From Bacillota bacterium (lineage in GTDB: Bacteria; Bacillota; Sulfobacillia; Sulfobacillales; Sulfobacillaceae), in NCBI GenBank assembly GCA_021797825.1, contig JAJZZA010000003.1, positions 25,872-89,871 of the forward strand: a stretch of DNA of 64,000 bases, read 5' to 3'. Position numbers and translations under genes: made by a program. Of the stretch, positions 6,665-14,886 are shown piece after piece. Each line of letters opens with the position of its first letter. Within the stretch, counting starts at the first letter, position 1. The notes beneath the pieces are model-generated. The model saw only the letters and a list, made by a program, of their open reading frames with translations. It did not search any database and was not told the DNA's origin.

Positions 6665-9514
6665 TTAACGGGTCCCTCCCTGCGTTGACATGGTTGGTTG
6701 CAGCACAGCCTCCCGGATCAGGCGCGCCTGTTCTTCGGCGTGCATGTCCGCTTTGCCCTCTGCAGTCGCCGCGCGATCGGGCCGTCCGGAATACCGCAAT
6801 GGCACCGCCCCTGGCAACTCGGCTTGGAGCCGGGGTTGGACAAACCGCCAGGCTCCCATGTTTTTGGGTTCCTCCTGCAGCCAGACTACTTCCTGGGTGT
6901 GCTGGTAGCGCGTACGAATCAGCTGGCCTACCCGGCGGTCAGGGAACGGATACAACTGTTCGATCCGGACCACGGCGACCTGTTCTTCGTTGGACCCGCC
7001 GGCCGCTAAGGCCTCCAGCCCCACCTTGCCGCTGCAAAAGACAATGCGGCGCACGGTGGCAGGGTCGACAATGGAGGGGTCATCCAAGACGGCATGAAAT
7101 TCGCCCTGCACCAGATCGTCGAGGCTGGAGCCGGCCCACGGACTGCGCAGCAGGCTCTTCGGCGTCATGATGATGAGCGGTCGCGGGTCGTGGCGCAAGA
7201 CGGCCGCCTGTTGACGCAGCACATGAAAATACTGGCTGGCCGTGGTGCAATTGGCGATGCGCAGGTTGTCTTCCGCGGCCAATTGCAAATAGCGCTCGAG
7301 ACGCGCGCTGGAATGTTCCGGTCCCTGGCCTTCATAGCCATGGGGAACCAGCACCACCAGACCGGAGTGTTCCTTCCACTTGGCCCGGCTGGCGGCCAAG
7401 AATTGGTCGATTAGCACTTGGCCGGCATTGGCAAAGTCTCCGAACTGGGCCTCCCAAATCACAATGGCATGGGGGGCTTCAACGCTGTAGCCGTATTCGA
7501 AGCCGAGCACGCCGGCTTCCGACAAAGGACTGTTGTAGACCGCGAATCCGGCCTTGGCCTCCGGCAGGTGGTCCAGGGGCGTGTGCCGACGGCCGGTTTT
7601 GACATCGTGCAAGACCAGATGCCGTTGGCTAAAGGTGCCGCGTTCTGAGTCCTGGCCGGACAGCCGGATGGGAGTGCCGTCGGCCAAGATGGAGGCAAAC
7701 GCCAAGGACTCGGCATGGGCCCAATCAATGCCGCCGGGCCGGTCAAGGTTGGCGCGGCGTTTGTCGAGTTGGCGCTCAAGTTTGGAGTGGCCGTGAAAAC
7801 CGTCGGGACGCGCCAGCAGCGACTCGTTAAGCGCTCTCAGCGTGGCTTCCGGCACGGCCGTGGGCTCCTCCAGCGCGCTCCATCCATCCTCCCACAAAGG
7901 GTCGGCGTCGTCTTCCGGCTGGTGGTCCTTAAACGCTTCCTTGGCCTGGTTGAGACGGGTCTGGACCTCGGCTTGCATGTGGGAAATTTGTTCGTGGGTG
8001 AGCAGGTTGCGGCGGGCCAGCGACTCGCCGTAAAGCGCCCGTACCGTCGGGTGGGTGCCGATGGCGTCATAGAGGAGAGGTTGCGTAAACGAGGGTTCGT
8101 CGCCCTCATTGTGGCCCCATCGCCGGTATCCCACCAAGTCCACCAAAACGTCTTTGTGGAATTGCTGGCGATAGGCATAAGCCAGACGAATGACCGCCAG
8201 ACAGGCCTCGGGATCGTCGGCGCTCACATGCACAACCGGGATTTCAAATCCCTTGGCCAAGTCGCTCGCGTAAAGGGTGGAGCGGCTGGCCTGCGGTTCG
8301 GTGGTAAATCCCAGTCCGTTGTTCATAATGATGTGCACCGTGCCGCCGGTATGGTATCCCGCCAGCCGTGACAGATTGAGCGTTTCGGCGACCACCCCTT
8401 CACCCGGGAACGACGCGTCGCCATGAATCAGCACGGCCAGCGCCCAGTCCGGGTTTTGGGTGGGATGGCCGGGTCGCAGCAGGTCTTCTTGGGCCGCTCG
8501 CGCCATCCCCTCGACAACCGGATCGACAAACTCCAAATGGCTGGGATTGTTGGCCAAGGTCAGCCGCACTTGCACCATCTCGACTTCGTGCAGGGTCTTG
8601 TGCGCGCCCAAATGATACTTGACGTCGCCCGTCCACCCCACGTTGATGCCATGGGATCCCTCGGAAGGTACCAGGTCTTTGTTGACCGCGGTATGGAATT
8701 CGGAAAAAATCTTACCGTAGGGTTTGCCCAGCACGTGCGCCAAGACGTTCAACCGACCGCGGTGCGCCATGCCCATCACCACTTCCCGGGTTCCGGTGTG
8801 AACTGCCAGGCTGATCAGCTCATCTAGCATGGGAACCAAGGTGTCGGTGCCTTCAATCGAGAAACGTTTTTGCCCGGGAAAAGCCGTATGCAAAAACCGT
8901 TCAAAACCCTCCACTTCGGTCAACCGGAACAGCAAGGCGCGCCGTTTGAGGTCGGTCAACGGCGGAAACAATTTGCCTGACTCCACCTGGTCGCGCAGCC
9001 ATTCGCGCTCGTCAAAGTTGTGCACGTGACTGAAATCATATCCGATCGAGCCGGAATAAATGGCCCGCAGGCGGTTAATCGCCTCCAAGCAGTTGCCCGT
9101 CGAGGACGCTTGTTTGGGCCAAACGATGGTATCCGGTAAGGCGGCCAAATCCGCGTCTTGCAAGCCCAGCACTTCGGGATCGTCTACAACCCGGCGCGGC
9201 GAGACATTAAGCGGGTCCGACTGCGACTGCAAATGACCAAATTCCCGGATGTTGCGCGCGAGTTGCCGGGCCTTCACCACGTGGGCGATCAATCCCGAGT
9301 GAGAGGTGTCGGCAGTGGTCCGCACGGTCTCGGAGGTTGCGCCGGTTAATAGTTGCAATGTCTGCGGGCCCCATTGCCGAAAGAACTCGCGGGTGTTTTC
9401 ATCCACCGCTAGCGGGTCGGTTTGATAGCGTTCATACAGTTCAAGCGCGTAACCCGCGTTAGGTCCATACAAGCTTTGGACCAGCGCTCGTGGGTCCTGC
9501 AGTAGGTCTGCCAA
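6665..9514 (-). CDS. odhA: 2-oxoglutarate dehydrogenase E1 component
   Basis: Thiamine diphosphate-dependent decarboxylase of 2-oxoglutarate, the first subunit of the TCA-cycle complex. It has 949 residues, about the size of Bacillus OdhA, without the extra acyltransferase domain of actinobacterial KGD. Visible signatures are an N-terminal subunit-binding segment (YGPNAGYALELYERY), GMAHRGRLNVLAHVLGKPY, the ThDP-binding region IHGDASFPGEGVVAE with the later NNGLGFTT, and a C-terminal transketolase-like half (GFEYGYSVE and VPHGYEGQGPEHSS). The start is TTG 9514 behind GGGAGG with nine bases of spacing. It is first in a two-gene operon with odhB. Confidence 0.95.
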   Translation of the reverse strand: MADLLQDPRALVQSLYGPNAGYALELYERYQTDPLAVDENTREFFRQWGPQTLQLLTGATSETVRTTADTSHSGLIAHVVKARQLARNIREFGHLQSQSDPLNVSPRRVVDDPEVLGLQDADLAALPDTIVWPKQASSTGNCLEAINRLRAIYSGSIGYDFSHVHNFDEREWLRDQVESGKLFPPLTDLKRRALLFRLTEVEGFERFLHTAFPGQKRFSIEGTDTLVPMLDELISLAVHTGTREVVMGMAHRGRLNVLAHVLGKPYGKIFSEFHTAVNKDLVPSEGSHGINVGWTGDVKYHLGAHKTLHEVEMVQVRLTLANNPSHLEFVDPVVEGMARAAQEDLLRPGHPTQNPDWALAVLIHGDASFPGEGVVAETLNLSRLAGYHTGGTVHIIMNNGLGFTTEPQASRSTLYASDLAKGFEIPVVHVSADDPEACLAVIRLAYAYRQQFHKDVLVDLVGYRRWGHNEGDEPSFTQPLLYDAIGTHPTVRALYGESLARRNLLTHEQISHMQAEVQTRLNQAKEAFKDHQPEDDADPLWEDGWSALEEPTAVPEATLRALNESLLARPDGFHGHSKLERQLDKRRANLDRPGGIDWAHAESLAFASILADGTPIRLSGQDSERGTFSQRHLVLHDVKTGRRHTPLDHLPEAKAGFAVYNSPLSEAGVLGFEYGYSVEAPHAIVIWEAQFGDFANAGQVLIDQFLAASRAKWKEHSGLVVLVPHGYEGQGPEHSSARLERYLQLAAEDNLRIANCTTASQYFHVLRQQAAVLRHDPRPLIIMTPKSLLRSPWAGSSLDDLVQGEFHAVLDDPSIVDPATVRRIVFCSGKVGLEALAAGGSNEEQVAVVRIEQLYPFPDRRVGQLIRTRYQHTQEVVWLQEEPKNMGAWRFVQPRLQAELPGAVPLRYSGRPDRAATAEGKADMHAEEQARLIREAVLQPTMSTQGGTR

Positions 9515-10063
9515 GTTTGTTCGCCTCCCGTGTGACCCGACTGGCCGGCCGTGCGGAAGACGGGTAACTGGTCAGCTGTGCGGCCAAGCTGCCTGCCTCC
9601 CCGGGGCGGTCGTGCGGGTACCGCATGCTCGGCCGATGCCGAGCGTCAATGGATGCCATGGCTATCATAGCAAAAAAACCGGAAGCGATCCCACAATTCA
9701 TGGCTGCTATCAATTTTGGCCGGATGCCCCGGATTTGATGCCCGGCTGGCTCCATAATGTGTCAGTGTTGGCGCAATGCGGTGAAAATGGCGGCTGGTGG
9801 GACCACGGCGCGAGTTGGGGAATAACCGGCGCAATCGTTTTCCGGCGGAAGGAACCCGGTGTCAACGGCAATCAAGACGGTTGTGGCAATGTGACAGCCT
9901 GGCCGTCCCCGTGGTACAACTAGCCAGCGCCTGAAACGGCGCCATATTTTGGCCCGACGCATGTTTTCATCACCAAACACGGGTTAACGCAGCGCATGGC
10001 GAGCCGGGCCGGACCCGGCACCGGGATTAAGTCTGCGGGCGCTGGCGTAAACGAGGAGGGATC
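9515..10063. other. divergent intergenic region, no recognisable gene
   Basis: About 550 bases separate odhA from the divergent 3D-domain protein gene. Short open frames on both strands (for example 9612-9923) have no ribosome binding site or similarity I recognise. It contains the odhA promoter candidate; I found no clear promoter for the rightward gene. Confidence 0.4.
9664..9672 (-). promoter_or_regulatory. extended -10 promoter element for odhAB
   Basis: On the minus strand the sequence reads TGCTATGAT, a TGn extension joined to a near-consensus -10 hexamer, about 150 bases upstream of the odhA TTG. No good -35 hexamer is seen at 17 bases. It matches the extended -10 form found at eight other intergenic sites in the window. 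Confidence 0.5.
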
Positions 10064-10810
10064 ATGGCAGTGAAAGCGATACTGACCGGATTGGGCATGG
10101 CCGCTCTCGTGGCCGCCGGTCACCCAGCCTATGCGGCGTCGGTCCCGACCGCTTCGGCCGCGACCACGACTCAGCAACTCGAAACGCTGCATCCGGCGAT
10201 GCAACAAGCCTTGGCGTTTGGAGATGGCGGGCATTGGGTGATGACCTTGCAGGCCGATTTGAATTTGCTGGGATTCAGCGCGGGACCGGTGGACGGTGTG
10301 TTCGGACCGAAGACCGAAAACGGGGTGGCGGCTTTTCAGAGGGCGAACCGCTTGCCAGCCACCGGGACGACCAATGCGTTGACCTGGCAGGATATCCTAG
10401 CCGGATTTCAGATGGTCCCGCCGGCCGCGGCTTTGGCCGGCGGGACGGCGGTGCCCTCCCCCGTCAAGACCCTGGACGGGCACCCAGTGCTGGCCGCGTA
10501 TCAGGTGCTGGCGACGGCGTATGGTCCGAGTCTAAAAGACAACTATCCATACGGACCCACCGACGTCTTTGGACAACCCTTGCATGCCGGAATGATCGCG
10601 GTGGATCCGGCTCTTATTCCCTTGAAATCCACCGTCTACGTGACGGGCTACCAGGACCCATACTTGCCGGCGGGAGGTTTTTGGGGACAAGCGATGGATA
10701 CCGGCGGGGCGATTGTGGGCCATCGGATCGACATTTTCATGAACCAGGCACCCCAAATCGTTTCCAATTTTGGTGTGCAACCAACCACCGTTTACGTTTT
10801 GGGCCAATAA
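10064..10810 (+). CDS. secreted peptidoglycan-binding protein with 3D domain
   Basis: A 248-residue exported protein. Residues 1-25 form a signal peptide (MAVKAILTGLGMAALVAAG then AYA-A). A type 1 peptidoglycan-binding domain follows at about 50-110 (GHWVMTLQADLNLLGFS, DGVFGPKTENGVAAFQ). A C-terminal 3D domain at about 150-245 carries the three aspartates in MIAVDPALIPL, QAMDTGGAI and HRIDIFM. The 3D fold is shared with the catalytic domain of lytic transglycosylases such as MltA and with Bacillus YocH-type cell-wall proteins, so a role in wall remodelling or resuscitation is likely. ATG 10064 follows GAGGAGGG. A strong terminator follows, so it is probably monocistronic. Confidence 0.88.
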   Translation: MAVKAILTGLGMAALVAAGHPAYAASVPTASAATTTQQLETLHPAMQQALAFGDGGHWVMTLQADLNLLGFSAGPVDGVFGPKTENGVAAFQRANRLPATGTTNALTWQDILAGFQMVPPAAALAGGTAVPSPVKTLDGHPVLAAYQVLATAYGPSLKDNYPYGPTDVFGQPLHAGMIAVDPALIPLKSTVYVTGYQDPYLPAGGFWGQAMDTGGAIVGHRIDIFMNQAPQIVSNFGVQPTTVYVLGQ

Positions 10811-10816
10811 TGCCCG

Positions 10817-10845
10817 GCCCGACGGGTTTTCCCCGTCGGGCTTTT
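10817..10845 (+). terminator. intrinsic terminator after the 3D-domain gene
   Basis: GCCCGACGGG (10817-10826) pairs perfectly with CCCGTCGGGC (10832-10841) around a five-base loop and is followed by TTTT (10842-10845). It sits seven bases after the stop codon. Confidence 0.9.
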
Positions 10846-10902
10846 GCAGTACGCTGGGAGCGGTACCAGCAGTGTTTCTGACGATCGCGGCGGAATAAAG
10901 GA

Positions 10903-11481
10903 ATGACGACGGTGTGGGCCCAGATGGGAATCATGTTCTCGAGTCTGTTTTTGGTGGAGTTGCCCGATAAGACCTCGCTGGCCGCCATTACCTTGGCCGC
11001 TCGGGGACGGGCGCTGGAGGTCTGGCTGGGGGCGAGTGCCGCTTTGATTGTGCAAACCGCCGTTGCCGTGGCGTTTGGCCGTGTGCTGGCGTATTTGCCG
11101 GTGCTCTGGGTGCATGTCGGGGAGGCCCTGCTGTTTATCGGATTTGCGGTCTGGGTGTGGCGAGCGAGTGCGGAAAATGAGACGCTCGGCGCGCGCTCCC
11201 AGCAACCAGGCCGGACTGCGGGGAGGGCCTTTCTGGTGGTGTTGGCCGCGGAATTCGGGGATTTGACGCAATTCGCCACTGCGGGTTGGGCGGCCCGCTT
11301 CCCGACGCATGTGCTGTTAGTGGGGGTGGTGGCGGCTATTGCCTTGGTAACCGCCAGTGCGCTCTCGGTGACTGCGGGGCAATGGCTTTTGCGCGTCATT
11401 TCTGCCCGATGGCTGCAACGGGCGGCCGCGCTGATTTTTTTGGGGGTCGGCGTGGCAAGCGTCATGCAAGCAGGGTTTTAG
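10903..11481 (+). CDS. TMEM165/GDT1 (UPF0016) family cation transporter
   Basis: A 192-residue membrane protein with six hydrophobic segments in two homologous halves. This family (MneA, Mnx, GDT1) exports Mn2+ or Ca2+ and is defined by two E-x-G-D-[KR]-[TS] motifs. Here the first half has ELPDKTSLA near residue 20 and the second EFGDLTQFA near residue 115. The acidic residues are kept, but the first motif has Pro for Gly and the second has Leu for the basic residue. Manganese efflux would suit a metal-rich acidic habitat, which is inference. The 3' end overlaps the convergent neighbour by four bases. Confidence 0.8.
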   Translation: MTTVWAQMGIMFSSLFLVELPDKTSLAAITLAARGRALEVWLGASAALIVQTAVAVAFGRVLAYLPVLWVHVGEALLFIGFAVWVWRASAENETLGARSQQPGRTAGRAFLVVLAAEFGDLTQFATAGWAARFPTHVLLVGVVAAIALVTASALSVTAGQWLLRVISARWLQRAAALIFLGVGVASVMQAGF

Positions 11482-12632
11482 GGCACCCCGGAAGAGGTTG
11501 CGGTACTGTTGCGGGAGGCCTGGCGCACGATGTCTTGAGCGATGCCGGTGGCGTTGGCCGCGAGCGGAGCGGTGACGGTGACCACTTCGCCTTGGCCGGA
11601 GGCGGTGACATTGATGAACCCCGATTGCACACTGTCGCGGTGCGAAAGGGTGTACAGCAGGGAATGATCGTTTAACCAGCGTGCCGATGCCCCTGACGGC
11701 AACAGCGCGCCGGGAGTAAAGGGCCCCGCTATCTTGCCGCCCGGCACGGCCGTCAGCGCGGCGGCCGGCCAGACCTGATAACGGGCGCTCTCTTGGGGGT
11801 TTTGCGGATTGACCGCCAGCGCTGCTTGGGAACTGAATTGGCGGATGTTCCAGCTGCCGGGCACGGCCATCACCGGTTGGTTGTTCAAAAAGACCCACTG
11901 CCATCCCGGTGGCGGGGTGGTGAGCTTAGCCGTGGAACCGCCCCAGTCGGCGGCTAAAATGGGCAGGGCTGCCGCCGAAGGAATGCCGGCGAAGGTCGCA
12001 GAATGCCCGGAAGCCAAGTTGACGGTCTCCGCTCGGCCCGTGCCTGCAATCCACCAGGCGACGCGGCTCTGTCCGTAAATGAAAGGCGCGTTGCCCAGCG
12101 ACGGGTTCCAGTGCCAAAGACGATGCGTCCTGCCGGAATAGAGATCGACGGCATACAATTGGTCCGGCTGGCTGGCTCCGGGCACGGGATTGGCCACGAT
12201 CAAGGCAAAATTTCCGGTAACCCCGGCGATGGTCATTCCCCCCAACTGCCGCCCCGACCACGCGGCTAAGCGACCGTTGTCGCCCACAATCCGGGTGGCG
12301 CCGGGTACCGGTGCCAGGTCCAGATGCCATTTGGTGCTGCCCGGCGTCCAGCCTGGCGGCACTAGATACAAAATGCCCCAGGGTGTATCGGTCACACTGG
12401 CAGGGCTGCTGACGCGCGCTCCCGGGGCGGCTTGCAGCCAAAACACCCGTCCGTCCCGCACCGGCAGGGCCGGCTTGGACAAAAGCGCCGGCTGGGCCAC
12501 CACCGCGGGCTTGAGCGGGGCCGCGCGGCGGCTCGTCGGCGTGGGCGAGGAAAACGGAGCGGGGCGGGCATGGCCGACGGTGAGCGACAGCGCAATCAAT
12601 CCGAGGGTCATGCCGCCCGCCACCCGTTGCAT
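11478..12632 (-). CDS. secreted repeat protein of unknown function
   Basis: 384 residues with a signal peptide (residues 1-23, ending GHARPA), a Pro/Ala-rich spacer to about residue 60, then a body of repeated beta-strand-like segments rich in Trp and Gly (GRVFWLQAAPGA, WGILYLVPPGW, RLWHWNPS, VAWWIAGTG) that resembles TolB/WD-type beta-propellers. No catalytic motif is visible. ATG 12632 has GGGGAGG seven bases upstream. The gene is divergent from the ECF sigma gene, and its upstream region carries the same GTAACC/GGCGTT element as the sigma gene, so it may belong to that regulon. Function unknown. Confidence 0.7.
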   Translation of the reverse strand: MQRVAGGMTLGLIALSLTVGHARPAPFSSPTPTSRRAAPLKPAVVAQPALLSKPALPVRDGRVFWLQAAPGARVSSPASVTDTPWGILYLVPPGWTPGSTKWHLDLAPVPGATRIVGDNGRLAAWSGRQLGGMTIAGVTGNFALIVANPVPGASQPDQLYAVDLYSGRTHRLWHWNPSLGNAPFIYGQSRVAWWIAGTGRAETVNLASGHSATFAGIPSAAALPILAADWGGSTAKLTTPPPGWQWVFLNNQPVMAVPGSWNIRQFSSQAALAVNPQNPQESARYQVWPAAALTAVPGGKIAGPFTPGALLPSGASARWLNDHSLLYTLSHRDSVQSGFINVTASGQGEVVTVTAPLAANATGIAQDIVRQASRNSTATSSGVP

Positions 12633-12687
12633 CGCCGCGCCTCCCCTTCCGCTGAGCTGGTCGCTGTTCGTCGTTATTTAAAGATGC

Positions 12688-12713
12688 AACGCCGCGCCAG
12701 GGCTAGGGGTTAC
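12688..12713 (-). promoter_or_regulatory. candidate ECF-sigma promoter of the secreted repeat protein
   Basis: On the minus strand GTAACC (12713-12708) and GGCGTT (12693-12688) are separated by 14 bases, the layout of ECF promoters (AAC motif at -35, CGT at -10). The same two hexamers occur on the plus strand in front of the sigma gene. The start codon lies about 55 bases downstream. Confidence 0.55.
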
Positions 12714-12775
12714 GCGCCGGAACATGATATTCTTAACATATTGCAGGAAGTTCGGCTGGCTAAGGGATGAGGGGA

Positions 12776-12801
12776 TGTAACCTTTTTCGCTGCACGGCGT
12801 T
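12776..12801 (+). promoter_or_regulatory. candidate autoregulatory ECF-sigma promoter
   Basis: TGTAACC (12776-12782) followed by GGCGTT (12796-12801). Counted as TGTAAC-N16-CGTT it matches the Bacillus ECF promoter form (for example TGTAAC or TGAAAC, 16-17 bases, CGT/CGA). It lies about 70 bases before the sigma gene and shares both hexamers with the divergent element at 12688-12713. Confidence 0.55.
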
Positions 12802-12869
12802 TTGCGGATGAATGGAAAAAGGGGTTGTGACCAACGGACGCGCGCGACGAGGAGCGTTTTGGCCAGTTT

Positions 12870-13343
12870 ATGCAGATGTATGGCGACAGGGCATTGCGCT
12901 ATGCCTATGTCAGCTTGCGGTCTCGCGCGGACGCCGAGGATGCCGCGCAAGAAGCGTTCGTCCGCTTGTGGCGACATTGCGGACGCCGCGGGGTGCAGAC
13001 GCTCACGCCTGCGCTGTTGTTTCATACGGTGACGAATCTGTGTCGGGATCGCCTGCGCTACCTAAAACGGCATCCGGAAGACCCCACCGATTGGCTGGAA
13101 ATGACGGCGGGCCATTTGGATGAACCGGACTTGCCCCACGATATGGCCGTCTGGGACGCGGTGCAGGGGTTGGCCGTTGCCGAGCGGCAGTGCGTTATGC
13201 TGTTTTACTATATGGACCGTTCGCTCAAAGAGACCGCCGCCGCGCTGGGGGTCAATGAACAAGTGGTCAAGACGCGCCTCTATCGCGCCCGCCAGCATTT
13301 GAAACCGATTCTTGAACCCGCCTGGAAGGAGAACCTGGTATGA
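12870..13343 (+). CDS. ECF-type RNA polymerase sigma factor
   Basis: A 157-residue sigma-70 family protein with only regions 2 and 4. Region 2 spans about 1-60 (DAEDAAQEAFVRLWRH is the core-binding segment). Region 4 spans about 95-150 (VAERQCVMLFYYMDRSLKETAAALGV, then VKTRLYRARQHL, the recognition helix). The frame is closed upstream at 12828 and the only in-frame starts are ATG 12870 and 12876. GAGGAG (12849-12854) is about 15 bases away, so initiation is unusual and the first region 2 helix is slightly short. The stop overlaps the next gene by four bases (ATGA), the usual arrangement for a sigma and its regulator. Confidence 0.9.
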   Translation: MQMYGDRALRYAYVSLRSRADAEDAAQEAFVRLWRHCGRRGVQTLTPALLFHTVTNLCRDRLRYLKRHPEDPTDWLEMTAGHLDEPDLPHDMAVWDAVQGLAVAERQCVMLFYYMDRSLKETAAALGVNEQVVKTRLYRARQHLKPILEPAWKENLV

Positions 13344-14833
13344 GCGACGATGTGGACCAACGGATCGGGGAAGGCATAGACCGTGTGCTCGGGGATCACA
13401 TGGGCCTTCATTGGGATCGTGATTGGCATCCCGGCCGGGTGGTCCGCCATCGACGGCGTCAGCGCTGGGGGATCGCTGCTGCGGGCCTGGCAGCCGCGCT
13501 GGGGGTGCTGGCGGCACCCGTCACGGCTCCTGTGCATCATGCGCATGACGCCCTGCTCCCTTCCTCGCTGGCCGCTCCGCGCATTCCCGCTGGGGTTAGG
13601 CGGGTGCTGGCCGCCTTGGGCGATGCCCATCCGCTGGTGGACGGCATGGCGCCGGTGTACGCGTCGTATCCGGTGGCGGTTCCCACCGGCCGCAACTATG
13701 CGTTTAGCGGCCCGTTTCGTTGGCACGGGTTGTCGGCCAATTCCGTCTCGATTCAGGTCAACAACCGTCAAACGGTGTTGGGCGGGTTGCTTTTTGCCCA
13801 GGGACAACCCGTTTACAGTTTTTCTGGCGCGTCTCCGACCGGGGGGACGCCCATTGCGCCGCCTGCTTTGGGCACGTCCGTGTATGGGCAGTGGATCCAA
13901 GGGGGGCAAACCCCCATTTCCGGCTTTTCCGCCGCCGGATCGCATGTCTATTTGACCCGAGGCAACACCTGGGCGGACATTGTGGGCGGCGCCAAGACCT
14001 ATTGGGCGGTGTCCCCGGGGCAACCCGCCGCCACCGTCACCGACCAAATCGCCGGTTTGCCGGCCCAGCCCAACCAGGCGGTGCTGATGGAAGAAGGCGC
14101 TTCCGGGTTGAGCCGGGGGTTTGTCACCCAAAATGGTGGGCGGACCTGGAGCCCCTGGGCGATGGGGGCGAACACGGTGTCCGACTTGATCGCGATTCAT
14201 TCGCGGTATTGGGCGATTGTCAATGGCACCTTGGCGGAAAGCTCATCGGGTTCGCGGTTTGTGCCGGTGCTTTCCCTAAACACCAACCGTTGGCAAGTGG
14301 ACACGTTTGCGGTTAACCCCGCCAATCCCCAAATGGCGGCGGTGGCGCTGATTCCGATTTCCGGGGATGGGATCGGACCGGTGCTAGAGACCTTCACGGG
14401 CGGAAAGACTTGGCAGGTGCTCCCCCACTTTCCTCCGTTCGGAGCCGCTCCGTCCAGCATGGCCATGACGGCCAGCGGCGACATTGCCGCCCTGGTCAAT
14501 CTGTCGAGTCCGGTTTTGGTGACCTATCGGCCCAGCGCACAGCAGTGGCAGGTATTGCCGGTGCCTGTTGCGCGCAGTGTGCTGGGGGTGGGGCAACTGG
14601 CCGAGGACCCGCAGGCAAACCTCCTCTACGGCGCCCCCGGCGGCACGATCTACCGGTGGGTGGCGGCACAACAGCAATGGCAGGTGATCAAGCCGCCAAG
14701 CGGAGCCCAACTGTCGACCGCGCCTGCCACCCCATTACAGGCGATTGGCACGCAACAGATCTTGGCCGGATACGCGACCGGATGGTACATCTTTTACATG
14801 CCGCCCGCGGCGACCGCGAATGCGGGCCGATAA
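13340..14833 (+). CDS. membrane-anchored regulator of the ECF sigma with BNR-like repeats
   Basis: A 497-residue protein with a cytoplasmic N-terminus of about 42 residues, one transmembrane helix (about 43-60), and a large external domain. The external part contains Asp-box/BNR-like repeats (NGGRTWSPW, TGGKTWQVLP) of the kind found in sialidase and sortilin beta-propellers. The short N-terminal segment contains no cysteine, so it is not a zinc anti-sigma domain. Position immediately downstream with translational coupling (ATGA) and the single-pass topology suggest it restrains the sigma factor and senses something outside the cell. That role is inferred from context, not from a recognised anti-sigma domain. 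Confidence 0.72.
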   Translation: MSDDVDQRIGEGIDRVLGDHMGLHWDRDWHPGRVVRHRRRQRWGIAAAGLAAALGVLAAPVTAPVHHAHDALLPSSLAAPRIPAGVRRVLAALGDAHPLVDGMAPVYASYPVAVPTGRNYAFSGPFRWHGLSANSVSIQVNNRQTVLGGLLFAQGQPVYSFSGASPTGGTPIAPPALGTSVYGQWIQGGQTPISGFSAAGSHVYLTRGNTWADIVGGAKTYWAVSPGQPAATVTDQIAGLPAQPNQAVLMEEGASGLSRGFVTQNGGRTWSPWAMGANTVSDLIAIHSRYWAIVNGTLAESSSGSRFVPVLSLNTNRWQVDTFAVNPANPQMAAVALIPISGDGIGPVLETFTGGKTWQVLPHFPPFGAAPSSMAMTASGDIAALVNLSSPVLVTYRPSAQQWQVLPVPVARSVLGVGQLAEDPQANLLYGAPGGTIYRWVAAQQQWQVIKPPSGAQLSTAPATPLQAIGTQQILAGYATGWYIFYMPPAATANAGR

Positions 14834-14835
14834 GC

Positions 14836-14873
14836 GCGGATACCCTGAGCGGTCAGACCCGGCGGGTATCCGC
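14836..14873. terminator. bidirectional hairpin between convergent genes
   Basis: GCGGATACCC (14836-14845) pairs perfectly with GGGTATCCGC (14864-14873), a 10-bp stem around an 18-base loop. It sits between the convergent anti-sigma-like and thiolase genes, with a T-rich GTTTTA 11 bases downstream on the plus strand. Confidence 0.65.
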
Positions 14874-14886
14874 TGTCAGCGGTGTT

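Noticed and set aside
13280..14200. 306-residue open frame on the minus strand
   Set aside because: Antisense to the sigma/anti-sigma-like genes; Arg/Gly/Pro-rich shadow translation.
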